Source: Actinomadura physcomitrii (GTDB taxonomy: Bacteria > Actinomycetota > Actinomycetes > Streptosporangiales > Streptosporangiaceae). From it: a stretch of DNA of 62,252 nucleotides. Both the position numbers and the translations under genes were made by a program. Positions 32,969 through 41,979 of this stretch are shown one piece after another (position 1 is the stretch's first letter; every line of letters starts with the position of its first letter). Where the stretch lies: contig NZ_WBMS02000056.1 of assembly GCF_008923205.2 (NCBI RefSeq), positions 1-62,252 on the forward strand, given 5' to 3'. The notes under the pieces were generated by a model, which saw only the letters and a program-made list of their open reading frames with translations, ran no database searches and was not told the origin of the DNA.

Positions 32969-35050
32969 TTGCACGATCAGCCCGATCAGCTCGAACCCGA
33001 AACTCTGGTCAGGGAGATCTCAGATCTCGAGGGGCGCATCGGTGAGCTGCGCCAGGCCTCGGGCATGCCCGCGGCCGACCTGCGCGCCACCCTGGACGCG
33101 GCGCTGGCGGAGCTCGAGCTGGCGGTGACGGCGCTGCGCACGCTGGGCGCCGACCAGGGCGGCGAGCAGGGCGGGTCGAACGCGGCCGAGAACGAGCGGC
33201 GGGTGCTGCGGACGGTCTTCCAGGACGCTCCCGTGCCGCTGTTCCTGCTCGACCGGAGCACCAGCGTGCGGCGGGCGAACCGGCAGGCGGCGGAGCTGCT
33301 GGGCACCTCGTCCGGGTACGTCTCCGGCAAGCAGTTCACGGCGTTCTGCGATCTGGCGACCCGCGCGGCGGTCCGCTCGCAGCTGGCCGCGGTGGTCCGG
33401 ACGGGACGGCGGCGGCGGGTGCCGGTGCGGTTCCTCGGCCGGGAGCGTCCGGTGGACGCCGTCGTGACGCTGGCCCGGGTGTGGATCCGCGGGGAGCCGG
33501 ACCCGATGGTGGTCGTCGCGGCGGGCGCCGCGCGCCCCCCGGCGGACGCGCCGGGCGCGGGCGGAGCGGCCCCGCAAACGAGCACGGGCGCCGCCGCGGA
33601 GGGACGCGGCGCTCCGGCTAAGCGGGACGGCGGGAAGCGGTCCGCCGCGCGCCGGGCCGACGCGGGCGAGCCGCGAGTGCCGGAGCCGGCGGCGCCGCCG
33701 CAGGCGCGGCCGCAGCCGCAGACCCACATCGACGACGAGGCCGTCGCGACGATCGTGCACCGGATGGACGTGCTGGCGACGGCGAGCGAGCTGCTGCTGG
33801 ACGAGCCGGTCTTCAACGAGACGGTCGCGGTCCGGCGGTGCGCCCGGCTGCTGGCCGCCGAGCTGGCGGACTGGGCGTTCATCGATCTGACCGGCCCGAA
33901 CGGCGGCGGCCCGGGGCCGGGCGGCGGCGTGCCCGGGGCCGCGCCCGTGCTGAGCCGCCAGGTCGTGATGGGGCCGGACGACGAGCGCTCCGTCGATGCG
34001 GCGCGGACGCTCCAGGAGCTGCACCCGGCGCCGGGAACGCTCCCGTACGACGTGTTCGCGACCCGGCAGAGCGCGCTGCGCCCGCACGTGGACGGTCTGG
34101 ACGAGCTGGGCAAGGCCGCCGACGGCGTCCCGGTCTGCGCGAAGATCGGCGCGACGTCGCTGCTGAGCGTGCCGGTGGAGGACGGCGACCGGTGCCTCGG
34201 CGCGATCACGCTCGCCTCCAGCGGCGAGTACGGGCCGTTCGACCTGATGGACCTCGGGGTCGTGCAGCGGCTCGGTCGCTACCTGGCGCTGGTGATCCGG
34301 GCGGCGCGGCTGTACCGGCGCCGCGCCGAGGTCGCCGACTCGCTGCAGGCGAGCCTGCTGCCGCGGGCGCTGCCGGCGATCCCGGGCGCGACGGTCGCGG
34401 CGCGCTACCTGACGGCGACGCACGGCGCGGACGTCGGCGGCGACTTCTACGATGTGTTCCGGGTCGGGGACGGCTGGGGGCTGGTCCTCGGCGACGTGTG
34501 CGGCAAGGGCGAGGACGCGGCGGCCGTGACGGCGACGGCGCGGCACTGCATGCGGATCGGGGCGCGGTGGAAGTCGCGGCCGGGCGAGATCCTCGGCATC
34601 GCGAACGAGGCGCTGCTGGACGAGGACCGGTTCGTCACCGCGGTCATGGCGGGGCTGGAGATCGTCCCGGAGCGGGTGACGGTGTCGCTCGGCACCGCGG
34701 GCCATCCGCCGGCGATCGTGGTCCGCGCGGACGGGGTGATCAGGTCGGCGTCGCGGGGCGGGGTGCCGCTCGGCCTGTTCGAGGACTTCGAGGCCGGGGC
34801 CGACACCATCGACCTCGGGGTCGGCGACACGCTGATCCTGCACTCGGACGGGGTGCTGGAGGCGTGCGACCACGCGCGCGTGCAGTTCGGCCAGAATCGG
34901 CTGCTGGAGGTACTGGCGGGGCACGCGGGCGGCACCCCGGAGCAGATGCTCGGCGCGGTGGAGCAGGCGCTGCTGGATTTCTGCGACGGCGACCTGCGCG
35001 ACGACGTGTCGATGGTGGCGCTGCGCGTGGACGCCCCGACGCTCGACTGA
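32969..35050 (+). CDS. PAS-GAF-PP2C (SpoIIE-type) phosphatase
   Basis: 693 residues. Coiled coil at 1-75, PAS at about 80-180 (LFLLDRSTSVRRANRQAAEL), a charged Ala/Pro linker (180-250), GAF at about 265-440 and a complete SpoIIE phosphatase domain at about 455-690. The metal motifs are intact: DVGGDFYDV and GDVCGKGEDAA in the first half, HSDGVLEA and DLRDDVSMVAL at the end. TTG 32969 is the start, with GGGAG five bases upstream. Such enzymes dephosphorylate STAS antagonists and release sigma factors; the STAS protein at 13946 is a possible substrate. Confidence 0.92.
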   Translation: MHDQPDQLEPETLVREISDLEGRIGELRQASGMPAADLRATLDAALAELELAVTALRTLGADQGGEQGGSNAAENERRVLRTVFQDAPVPLFLLDRSTSVRRANRQAAELLGTSSGYVSGKQFTAFCDLATRAAVRSQLAAVVRTGRRRRVPVRFLGRERPVDAVVTLARVWIRGEPDPMVVVAAGAARPPADAPGAGGAAPQTSTGAAAEGRGAPAKRDGGKRSAARRADAGEPRVPEPAAPPQARPQPQTHIDDEAVATIVHRMDVLATASELLLDEPVFNETVAVRRCARLLAAELADWAFIDLTGPNGGGPGPGGGVPGAAPVLSRQVVMGPDDERSVDAARTLQELHPAPGTLPYDVFATRQSALRPHVDGLDELGKAADGVPVCAKIGATSLLSVPVEDGDRCLGAITLASSGEYGPFDLMDLGVVQRLGRYLALVIRAARLYRRRAEVADSLQASLLPRALPAIPGATVAARYLTATHGADVGGDFYDVFRVGDGWGLVLGDVCGKGEDAAAVTATARHCMRIGARWKSRPGEILGIANEALLDEDRFVTAVMAGLEIVPERVTVSLGTAGHPPAIVVRADGVIRSASRGGVPLGLFEDFEAGADTIDLGVGDTLILHSDGVLEACDHARVQFGQNRLLEVLAGHAGGTPEQMLGAVEQALLDFCDGDLRDDVSMVALRVDAPTLD

Positions 35051-35140
35051 GCCCCGGGCCGCCGCGGCCGGAGGCCCCACAGTCCGACCGAATTGCGTAG
35101 ATCCGGCCTTGATCGGCGTTCTGTCGGGTAAAGGGGTGCC

Positions 35141-35647
35141 ATGAGCGTCGACCCCTCGTCCAAGCCGCGCAACGAGACCGAGCACGAGCGGCTCGACCGG
35201 CAGCTGATGGAGCTGCTCCAGGGCTTCCGGGTGGCCACCACGGGGGTGCAGGTGCTGTTCGCGTTCCTGCTGACCGTCCCGTTCTCCCGCCGCTGGAGCG
35301 AGGTGGACGAGGCCGGGAAGGCACTGTTCTACGTGGCGCTGTTCGGTGCGGCGCTCGCCTCGATCTGCTTCATCGCGCCGGTGTTCCAGCACCGGATCCT
35401 CTTCGAGCTCAACAAGAAGCCGCTGCTGATCCGGCGGGCGAACCGGTTCGGGATCCTCGGCGCGTTCGCGCTGGCGGTCTCGATCACCGCGTCCACCACG
35501 CTGATCGTGCAGACGCTCGCGGTGGACACGGCGGCGGTCGGCACGGCGCTGGCCGTCCTGGCGCTGTGCGGGTGGGCGTGGTTCGTCCAGCCGTACCTGA
35601 CCCGGCTGTCGGCGGGCGGCCGCCCGGAGCGGGAGGAGGACTCCTGA
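35141..35647 (+). CDS. DUF6328 family four-helix membrane protein
   Basis: 168 residues. The N-terminal pattern ETEHERLDRQLMELLQGFRV leads into four hydrophobic helices (about 32-50, 65-85, 105-128, 132-150). This matches DUF6328, a widespread actinobacterial membrane family of unknown function. The ATG at 35141 has a weak GGGG site, and a GGGTAA box lies just upstream (35128). It is convergent with proS, 40 bp away. Confidence 0.8.
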   Translation: MSVDPSSKPRNETEHERLDRQLMELLQGFRVATTGVQVLFAFLLTVPFSRRWSEVDEAGKALFYVALFGAALASICFIAPVFQHRILFELNKKPLLIRRANRFGILGAFALAVSITASTTLIVQTLAVDTAAVGTALAVLALCGWAWFVQPYLTRLSAGGRPEREEDS

Positions 35648-35687
35648 CCGCGCGGCGCCCGCCGATCCCGGCGGCTCGGCCCGAGAT

Positions 35688-37136
35688 TCAGTACGCCTTG
35701 CCGAAGATGACGCGCTTGCCGTAGGCGGACGGCTGCCCGCACTTGACGCACACGCCGGACTCCTCCGGCGCCTCGGCCGGGATCACCCGCGGCGTCGCGG
35801 CGGTCTCGGCCTTGATCTCGTCCTCGCAGGCGGTGCTGCCGCAGTGGAACGCGCGCGCCCAGCCGGTCGCGACCTGCGCGGTGAACGCGTCCCAGCCGTC
35901 CACGTCGGCGGTGTGCTCCTCGCGGAACGCCTCGGCCCGGGCGAGCAGGAACGACTGGAACTCGGCGAGCATCGCGGGCAGCACCTCGGGCACCTTGTCC
36001 AGCGGGATCTGCTCCTTGCCCTGCCCCTCGGCGGTCGGCAGCCGCCGGACGACGGTCGCGACACCGCCCTCGATGTCGCGCTTGCCGAGCTCGATGCGGA
36101 TCGGGACGCCGCGCATCTCCCACTCGTTGAACTTGAACCCGGGCGACAGCTGCGGCCGGTTGTCGTCGACGTGCACGCGGATGCCCATCGACCTGATCGC
36201 GGCGCCGAGCCGGCGGGCCTCCGCAGCGGCCTGCTCGCCCTGCTCCTTGCGCCCGATCGGGACGATCACGACCTGGTAGGGAGCGAGGCGCGGCGGCAGC
36301 ACGAGGCCCTTGTCGTCCCCGTGCGTCATGATCATGCCGCCGATCATCCGGGTGCTCATGCCCCAGGACGTCGTGTGCGCCAGGGTCAGCTTGCCCGCCT
36401 CGTCCTGGTACTGGATCTCGAACGCCTTGGCGAAGTTCGTGCCGAGGTAGTGCGACGTGCCGGCCTGCAGGGCGCGGCCGTCGCGCATCATGCCCTCGAT
36501 CGTGTAGGTGCGGACAGCGCCGGCGAACCGCTCGCCGGGCGTCTTCTCCCCCGCGACCACCGGGATCGCCGCGAGCTCGCGCGCGACGGCGGCGTAGGTG
36601 TCCAGCGCCCACATCGTCTCGCGCATCGCGTCGCCCTCGTCGCTGTGCGCGGTGTGGCCCTCCTGCCAGAGGAACTCGGTGGTGCGCAGGAACATCCGCG
36701 GCCGCATCTCCCAGCGGACCACGTTCGCCCACTGGTTCAGCAGTAGCGGCAGGTCGCGGTGCGAGTCGATCCACTTGGCCATGTACTCGCCGATGACGGT
36801 CTCGGAGGTCGGCCGCATGACCAGCGGCTCCTCCAGGTCCTTGCCGCCGGCGTGCGTCACGACCGCGAGCTCCGGGGAGAAGCCCTCGACGTGCTCGGCC
36901 TCGCGCTTGAAGTAGGACTCCGGGATCAGCATCGGGAAGCACGCGTTGTCGTGCCCCGCGTCCTTGATGCGCCGGTCCAGGTCCGCCTGGAGCAGCTCCC
37001 ACACCCGGTAACCGTACGGGCGGATGACCATCGTGCCGCGAACCGGACCGCGGTCGACGAGCTGGGCCTGCACGACCAGCTCGTTGTACCAGGCGGAGAA
37101 ATCCTCGCTCTGCGGCGTCACACCTTCTCGACTCAC
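35688..37136 (-). CDS. proS: prolyl-tRNA synthetase, archaeal/eukaryotic-like (type 3)
   Basis: 482 residues, the type-3 ProRS length. Class II motifs are visible: motif 2 region WEMRPRMFLRTTEFLWQEGH and motif 3 region TSWGMSTRMIGGMI. There is no INS editing domain. The C-terminal zinc-like domain has four cysteines (FHCGSTACEDE and GVCVKCGQ), and the chain ends in G-K-A-Y; the terminal Tyr carboxylate reaches the active site in known type-3 enzymes. The GTG at 37136 lies seven bases after TACCCT, so the transcript is probably leaderless. It is divergent from a second, bacterial-type proS 101 bp away. Confidence 0.95.
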   Translation of the reverse strand: MSREGVTPQSEDFSAWYNELVVQAQLVDRGPVRGTMVIRPYGYRVWELLQADLDRRIKDAGHDNACFPMLIPESYFKREAEHVEGFSPELAVVTHAGGKDLEEPLVMRPTSETVIGEYMAKWIDSHRDLPLLLNQWANVVRWEMRPRMFLRTTEFLWQEGHTAHSDEGDAMRETMWALDTYAAVARELAAIPVVAGEKTPGERFAGAVRTYTIEGMMRDGRALQAGTSHYLGTNFAKAFEIQYQDEAGKLTLAHTTSWGMSTRMIGGMIMTHGDDKGLVLPPRLAPYQVVIVPIGRKEQGEQAAAEARRLGAAIRSMGIRVHVDDNRPQLSPGFKFNEWEMRGVPIRIELGKRDIEGGVATVVRRLPTAEGQGKEQIPLDKVPEVLPAMLAEFQSFLLARAEAFREEHTADVDGWDAFTAQVATGWARAFHCGSTACEDEIKAETAATPRVIPAEAPEESGVCVKCGQPSAYGKRVIFGKAY

Positions 37137-37237
37137 GGCAACCAGGGTACTGACCGGCGGCCCCGGCCCAGGACTTTTATCCGGAGGTCCGCCCCGGACG
37201 GCCGCCCCGGGCCGGGGCGCTCCGCTAGCCTCGCGGG
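37137..37237. promoter_or_regulatory. divergent proS-proS promoter region
   Basis: 101 bp carries two back-to-back start boxes. On the minus strand TACCCT (37149-37144) lies seven bases before the GTG of the type-3 gene. On the plus strand TAGCCT (37226-37231) lies six bases before the ATG of the bacterial-type gene. No T-box leader fits in this space, so tRNA-sensing control of that type is excluded here. Confidence 0.5.
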
Positions 37238-38935
37238 ATGCGCTGGTCCCAGATGTTCGCGCCGACGCTCCGCGACGACCCCGCCGAGGCGGACGCGCCG
37301 TCCCACCGGCTGCTGCTGCGCGCGGGCTACGTGCGGCAGCTGACGGCCGGCCACTACAGCCTGCTGCCGCTCGCCGTCCGCGTTCGCGCGAGGATCATCG
37401 AGATCGTGCGGCAGGAGATGGACGCGATCGGCGCGCAGGAGATGCTGCTGCCCGCGCTGCACCCGGCGGAGCCGTGGCGGCGGTCGGGCCGGTGGGAGCT
37501 GATGGGGCAGGAGATGTTCCGCCTCCAGGACCGGCGCGGCGCCGACCATGCGCTCGGCATGACCCACGAGGAGATCTTCGCGACGGTCGCGCGCGAGTTG
37601 AACTCCTACAAGCAGCTGCCGCAGCAGTGGTACCAGTTCCAGACGAAGTTCCGGGACGAGCCGCGCCCCAAGGGCGGCCTCATGCGGACGCGCGAGTTCA
37701 CCATGAAGGACGCCTACAGCTTCGACATCGACCGCGCCGGGCTGGACGCCTCGTTCGAGGCCTACCACGGCGCGTACACGCGGATCTTCGCGCGGCTGGA
37801 CCTTCCCGCGCTGCCGTGCGAGGCGTCCAGCGGGACGATGGGCGGCGCGGGCTCCACCGAGTTCATGTGCCCCGCCGACGTCGGCGAGGACCTGGTCGTC
37901 CACTCCCCGGCCTGCGGGTACGCGGCGAACATCGAGCGCGCCACCTCCGCGCTGCCGGAGGCGGCCGACGGCCCCGGGCTGCCCGCACCCGAACGCTTCG
38001 ACACGCCCGGCGTCCGCACGATCGACGACCTGAAGGCGTACGACGCGCCTGGTGACCGGCAGATCAAGACGCTCGTCTACCTCCTGGACGGCACGCTCAC
38101 GTTGGTCCTGCTGCGCGGCGACCACGCGCTCAACGAGCAGAAGCTCGTGGACGCGACCGGCGCCGCCGGGATCCGCGCCGCCGAGCCCGCCGAGATCCAG
38201 CGGGCGCTCGGCGCGCTGCCGGGCAGCCTCGGCGCGGTGGGCGTCGCGCTCCCGGTGATCGCGGACGAGGCGCTGCGCGGCCGGCGCGACATGTTCACCG
38301 GAGCGAACATCGACGACATGCACCTGCGCGGCGTCGACGTCGCCCGCGACATCACCGTCGGGACCTGGGCGGACCTGCGCGAGGTGACCGCCGGCGAGCC
38401 CTGCCCGCGCTGCGGGGAGCCGCTGGAGATCGTCCGGGCGATCGAGATCGGGCACATCTTCAAGCTCGGCGACCGGTACGCCCGCGCGCTCGGCGCCGAG
38501 GTCCTCGACACCGGCGGCAGGCGGGTGCCGATCGTGATGGGCAGCTACGGCATCGGCATCGAGCGGGCCATGGCCGCGATCGTGGAGACCCACCACGACG
38601 AGCGCGGGATCGTGTGGCCGGTCGCGGTGGCGCCGTTCCAGGTCGCCGTCGTGATCGCGCAGTCCGACGACGCGGACGTGGCGGCGGCGGCCGAGGGGAT
38701 CTACACCGCCCTGCGGGACGCGGGCGTCGACGTCGTGATCGACGACCGCGCCGAGCGGGCGGGCGTGAAGTTCCGCGACGTGGAGCTGACCGGCATCCCG
38801 TACCGGATCACGGTGGGCCGCCGCGGCCTCGCCGAGGGGACGGCGGAGGTGACCGTCCGCGCCACCGGCGACACCGAGAAGGTCCCCCTGGACGGGGCCG
38901 CCGCCCACGTCCGGACGCTCCTGGCATCCGCCTGA
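37238..38935 (+). CDS. proS: prolyl-tRNA synthetase, bacterial type with INS editing domain
   Basis: 565 residues, full length for bacterial ProRS. Class II motifs: motif 1 within VRVRARIIEIVRQEMDAIGA, motif 2 TKFRDEPRPKGGLMRTREFT and motif 3 GSYGIGIERAMAAI. Between motifs 2 and 3 (about 225-390) lies the INS editing domain, with DLKAYDAPGDRQIKTLVYLL carrying the lysine-rich segment that deacylates Ala-tRNA(Pro). CPRCGEPLE follows. The C-terminal anticodon domain is standard. It is divergent from the type-3 gene, and TAGCCT six bases before the ATG suggests a leaderless mRNA. The cell therefore has two unrelated enzymes for one reaction. Confidence 0.95.
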   Translation: MRWSQMFAPTLRDDPAEADAPSHRLLLRAGYVRQLTAGHYSLLPLAVRVRARIIEIVRQEMDAIGAQEMLLPALHPAEPWRRSGRWELMGQEMFRLQDRRGADHALGMTHEEIFATVARELNSYKQLPQQWYQFQTKFRDEPRPKGGLMRTREFTMKDAYSFDIDRAGLDASFEAYHGAYTRIFARLDLPALPCEASSGTMGGAGSTEFMCPADVGEDLVVHSPACGYAANIERATSALPEAADGPGLPAPERFDTPGVRTIDDLKAYDAPGDRQIKTLVYLLDGTLTLVLLRGDHALNEQKLVDATGAAGIRAAEPAEIQRALGALPGSLGAVGVALPVIADEALRGRRDMFTGANIDDMHLRGVDVARDITVGTWADLREVTAGEPCPRCGEPLEIVRAIEIGHIFKLGDRYARALGAEVLDTGGRRVPIVMGSYGIGIERAMAAIVETHHDERGIVWPVAVAPFQVAVVIAQSDDADVAAAAEGIYTALRDAGVDVVIDDRAERAGVKFRDVELTGIPYRITVGRRGLAEGTAEVTVRATGDTEKVPLDGAAAHVRTLLASA

Positions 38936-38984
38936 CTCCGCCGTCCTCCGGCGCGGCCGGGTGCGCGGTCCCTATGCTCGGCGA

Positions 38985-39425
38985 ATGACGATCAAGCGGA
39001 TGGACCATGTCAGCATCGTGGTCGGCGACCTCGATGCCGCGAAGGCGTTCTTCGCCGAGCTGGGCATGGAACTGGAGGGCGAGACGCCGGTCGAGGGCCC
39101 CTGGGCCGACCAGGTCAACGGGATCGAGGGCGTCCGCGTCGACATCGCCATGATGCGGACCCCGGACGGGCACGGCAAGATCGAGCTGACGAAGTTCCAC
39201 GCTCCGGCCGCGTTCAGCGCCGAGCCGGCCGTCGCGCCGCCGAACACGCTGGGCCTCCGCAGCGTCATGTTCGCCGTCGACGACATCGACGGCGTCATCG
39301 CGCGGCTGCGCCGCCACGGCGCCGAGTTGGTGCACGAGGTGGCGCAGTACGAGGACGTCTACCGGCTCTGCTACGTCCGCGGGCCCGAAGGCGTGATCGT
39401 CGCGCTGGCCGAAGAGCTCCGCTGA
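38985..39425 (+). CDS. VOC superfamily (glyoxalase/bleomycin resistance-like) protein
   Basis: 146 residues with paired beta-alpha-beta-beta-beta units: MDHVSIVVGDLDAAKAFFAE at the start and LRSVMFAVDDIDGVIARLR in the second half. Metal-ligand positions include His in MDHVSIV and Glu in GKIELTKF. The ATG lies six bases after TATGCT, with no Shine-Dalgarno site, so translation is probably leaderless. Substrate unknown; VOC proteins range from epimerases to antibiotic-binding proteins. Confidence 0.88.
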   Translation: MTIKRMDHVSIVVGDLDAAKAFFAELGMELEGETPVEGPWADQVNGIEGVRVDIAMMRTPDGHGKIELTKFHAPAAFSAEPAVAPPNTLGLRSVMFAVDDIDGVIARLRRHGAELVHEVAQYEDVYRLCYVRGPEGVIVALAEELR

Positions 39426-39507
39426 GGCCGCCGCCGGAAAACGGTTTGACGGGGTCGCGGCGCCTTCCGGAGACTCGGCGGCGGGTTCTCAAGGGCGAGG
39501 GGTCACC

Positions 39508-39831
39508 GTGGGTCACGTGGAGGTCGGGCATGTCAGTCATGCGCTGCCCGACGGGCGGGTGCTGCTGGACGACGTGTCGTTCCGGGTCGGCGACGGGGTG
39601 ACGGCGGCGCTCGTCGGGCCGAACGGGGCGGGGAAGTCGCACTTCCTGCGGCTGCTCGCCGCGGTGGCGGAGGTGCTGCCGCGCGGCGCGGCTCCGGTGC
39701 GTCCGGTCGCGCACACGGGGGTCGGTGTCGCTCGGAGATGTCCGGCAGGGCCGTTCCGCCTACCCCCTGTTCGATCTTCGCTGGTCAGTGGACTCCTGTG
39801 GATCTGCCCAAGAACGCGGGGAGATGGATAG
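39508..39831 (+). pseudogene. ABC-F ATPase gene remnant (5' end only)
   Basis: 107 codons. The first 55 match the N-terminus of actinobacterial ABC-F proteins: VGHVSHALPDGRVLLDDVSF and Walker A GPNGAGKSHFLRLLA. After that the frame becomes random (RCPAGPFRLPPVRSS) and ends; full ABC-F proteins have over 500 residues with two ATPase domains. The Walker A also has GKSH in place of GKST/GKTT. GTG 39508 follows a GCGAGGGG site. The deletion endpoint is about 39670-39700, and the epimerase gene follows immediately. Confidence 0.75.
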
Positions 39832-39840
39832 GGTGCCCGC

Positions 39841-40806
39841 GTGCGGGTGGTGGTGACGGGTGCGGCGGGATTCATCGGGAGCCATGTGACCGACGCCCTG
39901 TCGGGCGCCGGGCACGAGGTGCTCGCCGTCGACGCGCCCGGCCGGTCGCCCACGCCGGACCTGGCGCGGCGCACCTGGGGCGAGGTGGCGGCGCGGCCCG
40001 GCGTCACGGCGCTGGAACGGGACCTCGCGGTGGACGATCTCGACGCGGTCGCCGCCGCCGACGTCGTCGTCCATCTCGCGGGGCGGCCGGGCGTGCGCAG
40101 CTCGTGGGGCGGCGGGCGCGCGGCGGCGGAGCGCGACAACGTGCTGGCGACGGCGCGGCTGCTGGAGGCGTGCGCGCGGCGTCCGGCGCGGCTGCGCCCG
40201 CGGGTGGTGGTCGCGTCGAGCTCGTCGGTGTACGGGTCGGCGGGCCGTCGGCCGAACCGGGAGGACGACCCGCTCGCCCCGGCGAGCCCCTACGCGGCCA
40301 GCAAGGCGGAGGTCGAGCGGCTCGCGGGGCTCGCCGCGCGGAACGGCCTCCGCACCGTGGTGCTCAGATACTTCTCTGTCTACGGGCCCCGGCAGCGGCC
40401 CGACATGGCGTTCCACCGGTTCGCGGAGGCGGCGCTGGACGGGCGCCCGCTGCCGGTCTTCGGCGACGGGCGGACGTCGCGGTCGTTCACGCACGTGCGG
40501 GACGTGGTGGCGGCGACGCTGGCGGCGGCCGTCGAGGACCTGCCGCCGGGCGTCGCCGTCAACGTCGGCCATCCCGAGCCGGTGGCGGTGCGGGCGGCGA
40601 TCGGGCTGCTGACCGGGGTGCTCGGCGTGCGGGCGGAGATCCGGCGGGAGGCGCCGGTGGCCGGTGACGCGGCGCTGACCTGGGCGGACGGCGGGCGCGC
40701 CGCGCGGCTGCTCGGCTGGTCGGCCACGACGTCCCTGGCGGACGGCCTGGCGGACCAGATCGCGTGGCACCGGTCGCTGCGCGCGCAGGAGGTGGCCGTC
40801 GGATGA
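39841..40806 (+). CDS. NAD-dependent nucleotide-sugar epimerase/dehydratase
   Basis: 321 residues, extended SDR family. The Rossmann motif GAAGFIG is at residues 7-13, and the catalytic triad region has ASSSSVYG (about 122-129) and Y-A-A-S-K (about 151-155). It continues with L-R-Y-F-S-V-Y-G-P-R and F-T-H-V-R-D-V-V, as in GalE/RmlB/GDP-sugar epimerases. The GTG lies six bases after TAGGGT, so translation is probably leaderless. Its stop overlaps the start of the first glycosyltransferase (ATGA). It opens a six-gene operon and likely makes the nucleotide sugar used by it; the sugar is not predictable. Confidence 0.9.
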   Translation: MRVVVTGAAGFIGSHVTDALSGAGHEVLAVDAPGRSPTPDLARRTWGEVAARPGVTALERDLAVDDLDAVAAADVVVHLAGRPGVRSSWGGGRAAAERDNVLATARLLEACARRPARLRPRVVVASSSSVYGSAGRRPNREDDPLAPASPYAASKAEVERLAGLAARNGLRTVVLRYFSVYGPRQRPDMAFHRFAEAALDGRPLPVFGDGRTSRSFTHVRDVVAATLAAAVEDLPPGVAVNVGHPEPVAVRAAIGLLTGVLGVRAEIRREAPVAGDAALTWADGGRAARLLGWSATTSLADGLADQIAWHRSLRAQEVAVG

Positions 40807-41966
40807 GGCACAGGGCGGCTTATTTCGCGTTCGACCGGTTCCCGTCGGGCAAGGGCTCGGCGGTGCACATCGCGCAGATGGCCGACGAGCTGTTCGAGCG
40901 GTCCGGCGGCGGGCTGCTGGGCGTGCTCGGCGGCGGCGGGCTGCCGGGCTACCAGCGGGAGGGCGCGCGGGAGATCGTCAGGTTCGGGGAGCAGATCCCG
41001 AACCTCATCGACCGCGCGGAGGCGTATTCGGCGTGGGTGGCGGCCCTGCTGCGCGAGCACGCGGAGTCGCTGGAGATCGTGCACGTCCGGGACCCGTGGA
41101 GCGCGCTGCCCGCGCTCACCGCCGGCGGCCGGCGGTACCGGGTCGTCTTCGAGGTCAACGGGCTGCCGTCCATCGAGATGGGCCACACCTGGCCATGGGC
41201 CTCGCCCGCGGCGCTCGGCAAGATCCGCGAGCTGGAGCGGTTCTGCCTGGACCGCTGCGACGCGGCCGTGGTGCCGTCGCGGGTGATCGGCGCGGCCGTC
41301 CGGGGGCTCGGGGCGGCGGAGGAGAAGGTCCACCTCGTCCCGAACGGCGCCGACCTGCCCGGCGAGACGGCGCGTCCCGCCGGCGCGCCCGCCCGGTACA
41401 TCGTCTACGTCGGGGCGCTCCAGCCGTGGCAGGGCATCGACGTGCTGCTCCGCGCGTTCGCGCGGCTCGGCGACCTCGCCGGCCTGCGGCTGGTGATCTG
41501 CTCGTCCGTCCCGGAGCGGCGCGCGAAGCCGGTGCGGCGGCTGGCGGAGCGGCTCGGCGTCGCCGACCGGCTGGACTGGCGGTTCGCGCTGCCGCACCCG
41601 GAGGTCGCGGCGTGGCTGGCGCACGCCGAGGTGTCGGTGGCGCCGCTCACCGGCTGCGCCCGCAACCTCGACCAGGGCTGCGCGCCGCTGAAGGTGATCG
41701 AGTCGATGGCGGCGGGCGTCCCGGTCGTCGCCTCGGACCTGCCGGCGGTCCGCGAGCTGATGGCGGACGGGGAGCACGGGCGGCTCGTCCCGGCGGACCG
41801 TCCGGCGGAGCTGGCGCGGGCCGTCCGGATCCTGCTGGAGTACCCCGGCGAGGCCGCCGCGATGGGCGCACGCGCCCGCGAGCGCGTCGCCGGCGGCCTG
41901 ACCTGGACGCGGTCACGCGCCCGGCTGGCCGAGGTCTACCGTACGATCGCGCCGTCAGACCGATAG
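40803..41966 (+). CDS. glycosyltransferase family 4 protein
   Basis: 387 residues with a GT-B fold. The N-terminal domain begins MRHRAAYFAFDRFPSGKGSA. The C-terminal donor domain shows LVPNGADLP, YVGALQPWQGIDVLLRAF and the E-x7-E element K-V-I-E-S-M-A-A-G-V-P-V-V-A-S-D (about 296-311). It overlaps the epimerase stop by four bases. Such enzymes add a hexose or pentose from a nucleotide sugar, with retention. It lies first of three glycosyltransferases in the operon. Confidence 0.9.
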   Translation: MRHRAAYFAFDRFPSGKGSAVHIAQMADELFERSGGGLLGVLGGGGLPGYQREGAREIVRFGEQIPNLIDRAEAYSAWVAALLREHAESLEIVHVRDPWSALPALTAGGRRYRVVFEVNGLPSIEMGHTWPWASPAALGKIRELERFCLDRCDAAVVPSRVIGAAVRGLGAAEEKVHLVPNGADLPGETARPAGAPARYIVYVGALQPWQGIDVLLRAFARLGDLAGLRLVICSSVPERRAKPVRRLAERLGVADRLDWRFALPHPEVAAWLAHAEVSVAPLTGCARNLDQGCAPLKVIESMAAGVPVVASDLPAVRELMADGEHGRLVPADRPAELARAVRILLEYPGEAAAMGARARERVAGGLTWTRSRARLAEVYRTIAPSDR

Positions 41967-41979
41967 GTGGGGTGTCGTC

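Noticed and set aside
37137..37237. T-box riboswitch for the proS genes
   Set aside because: Only 101 bp separate the two start codons and both have a -10 box next to the start, leaving no room for a T-box leader.
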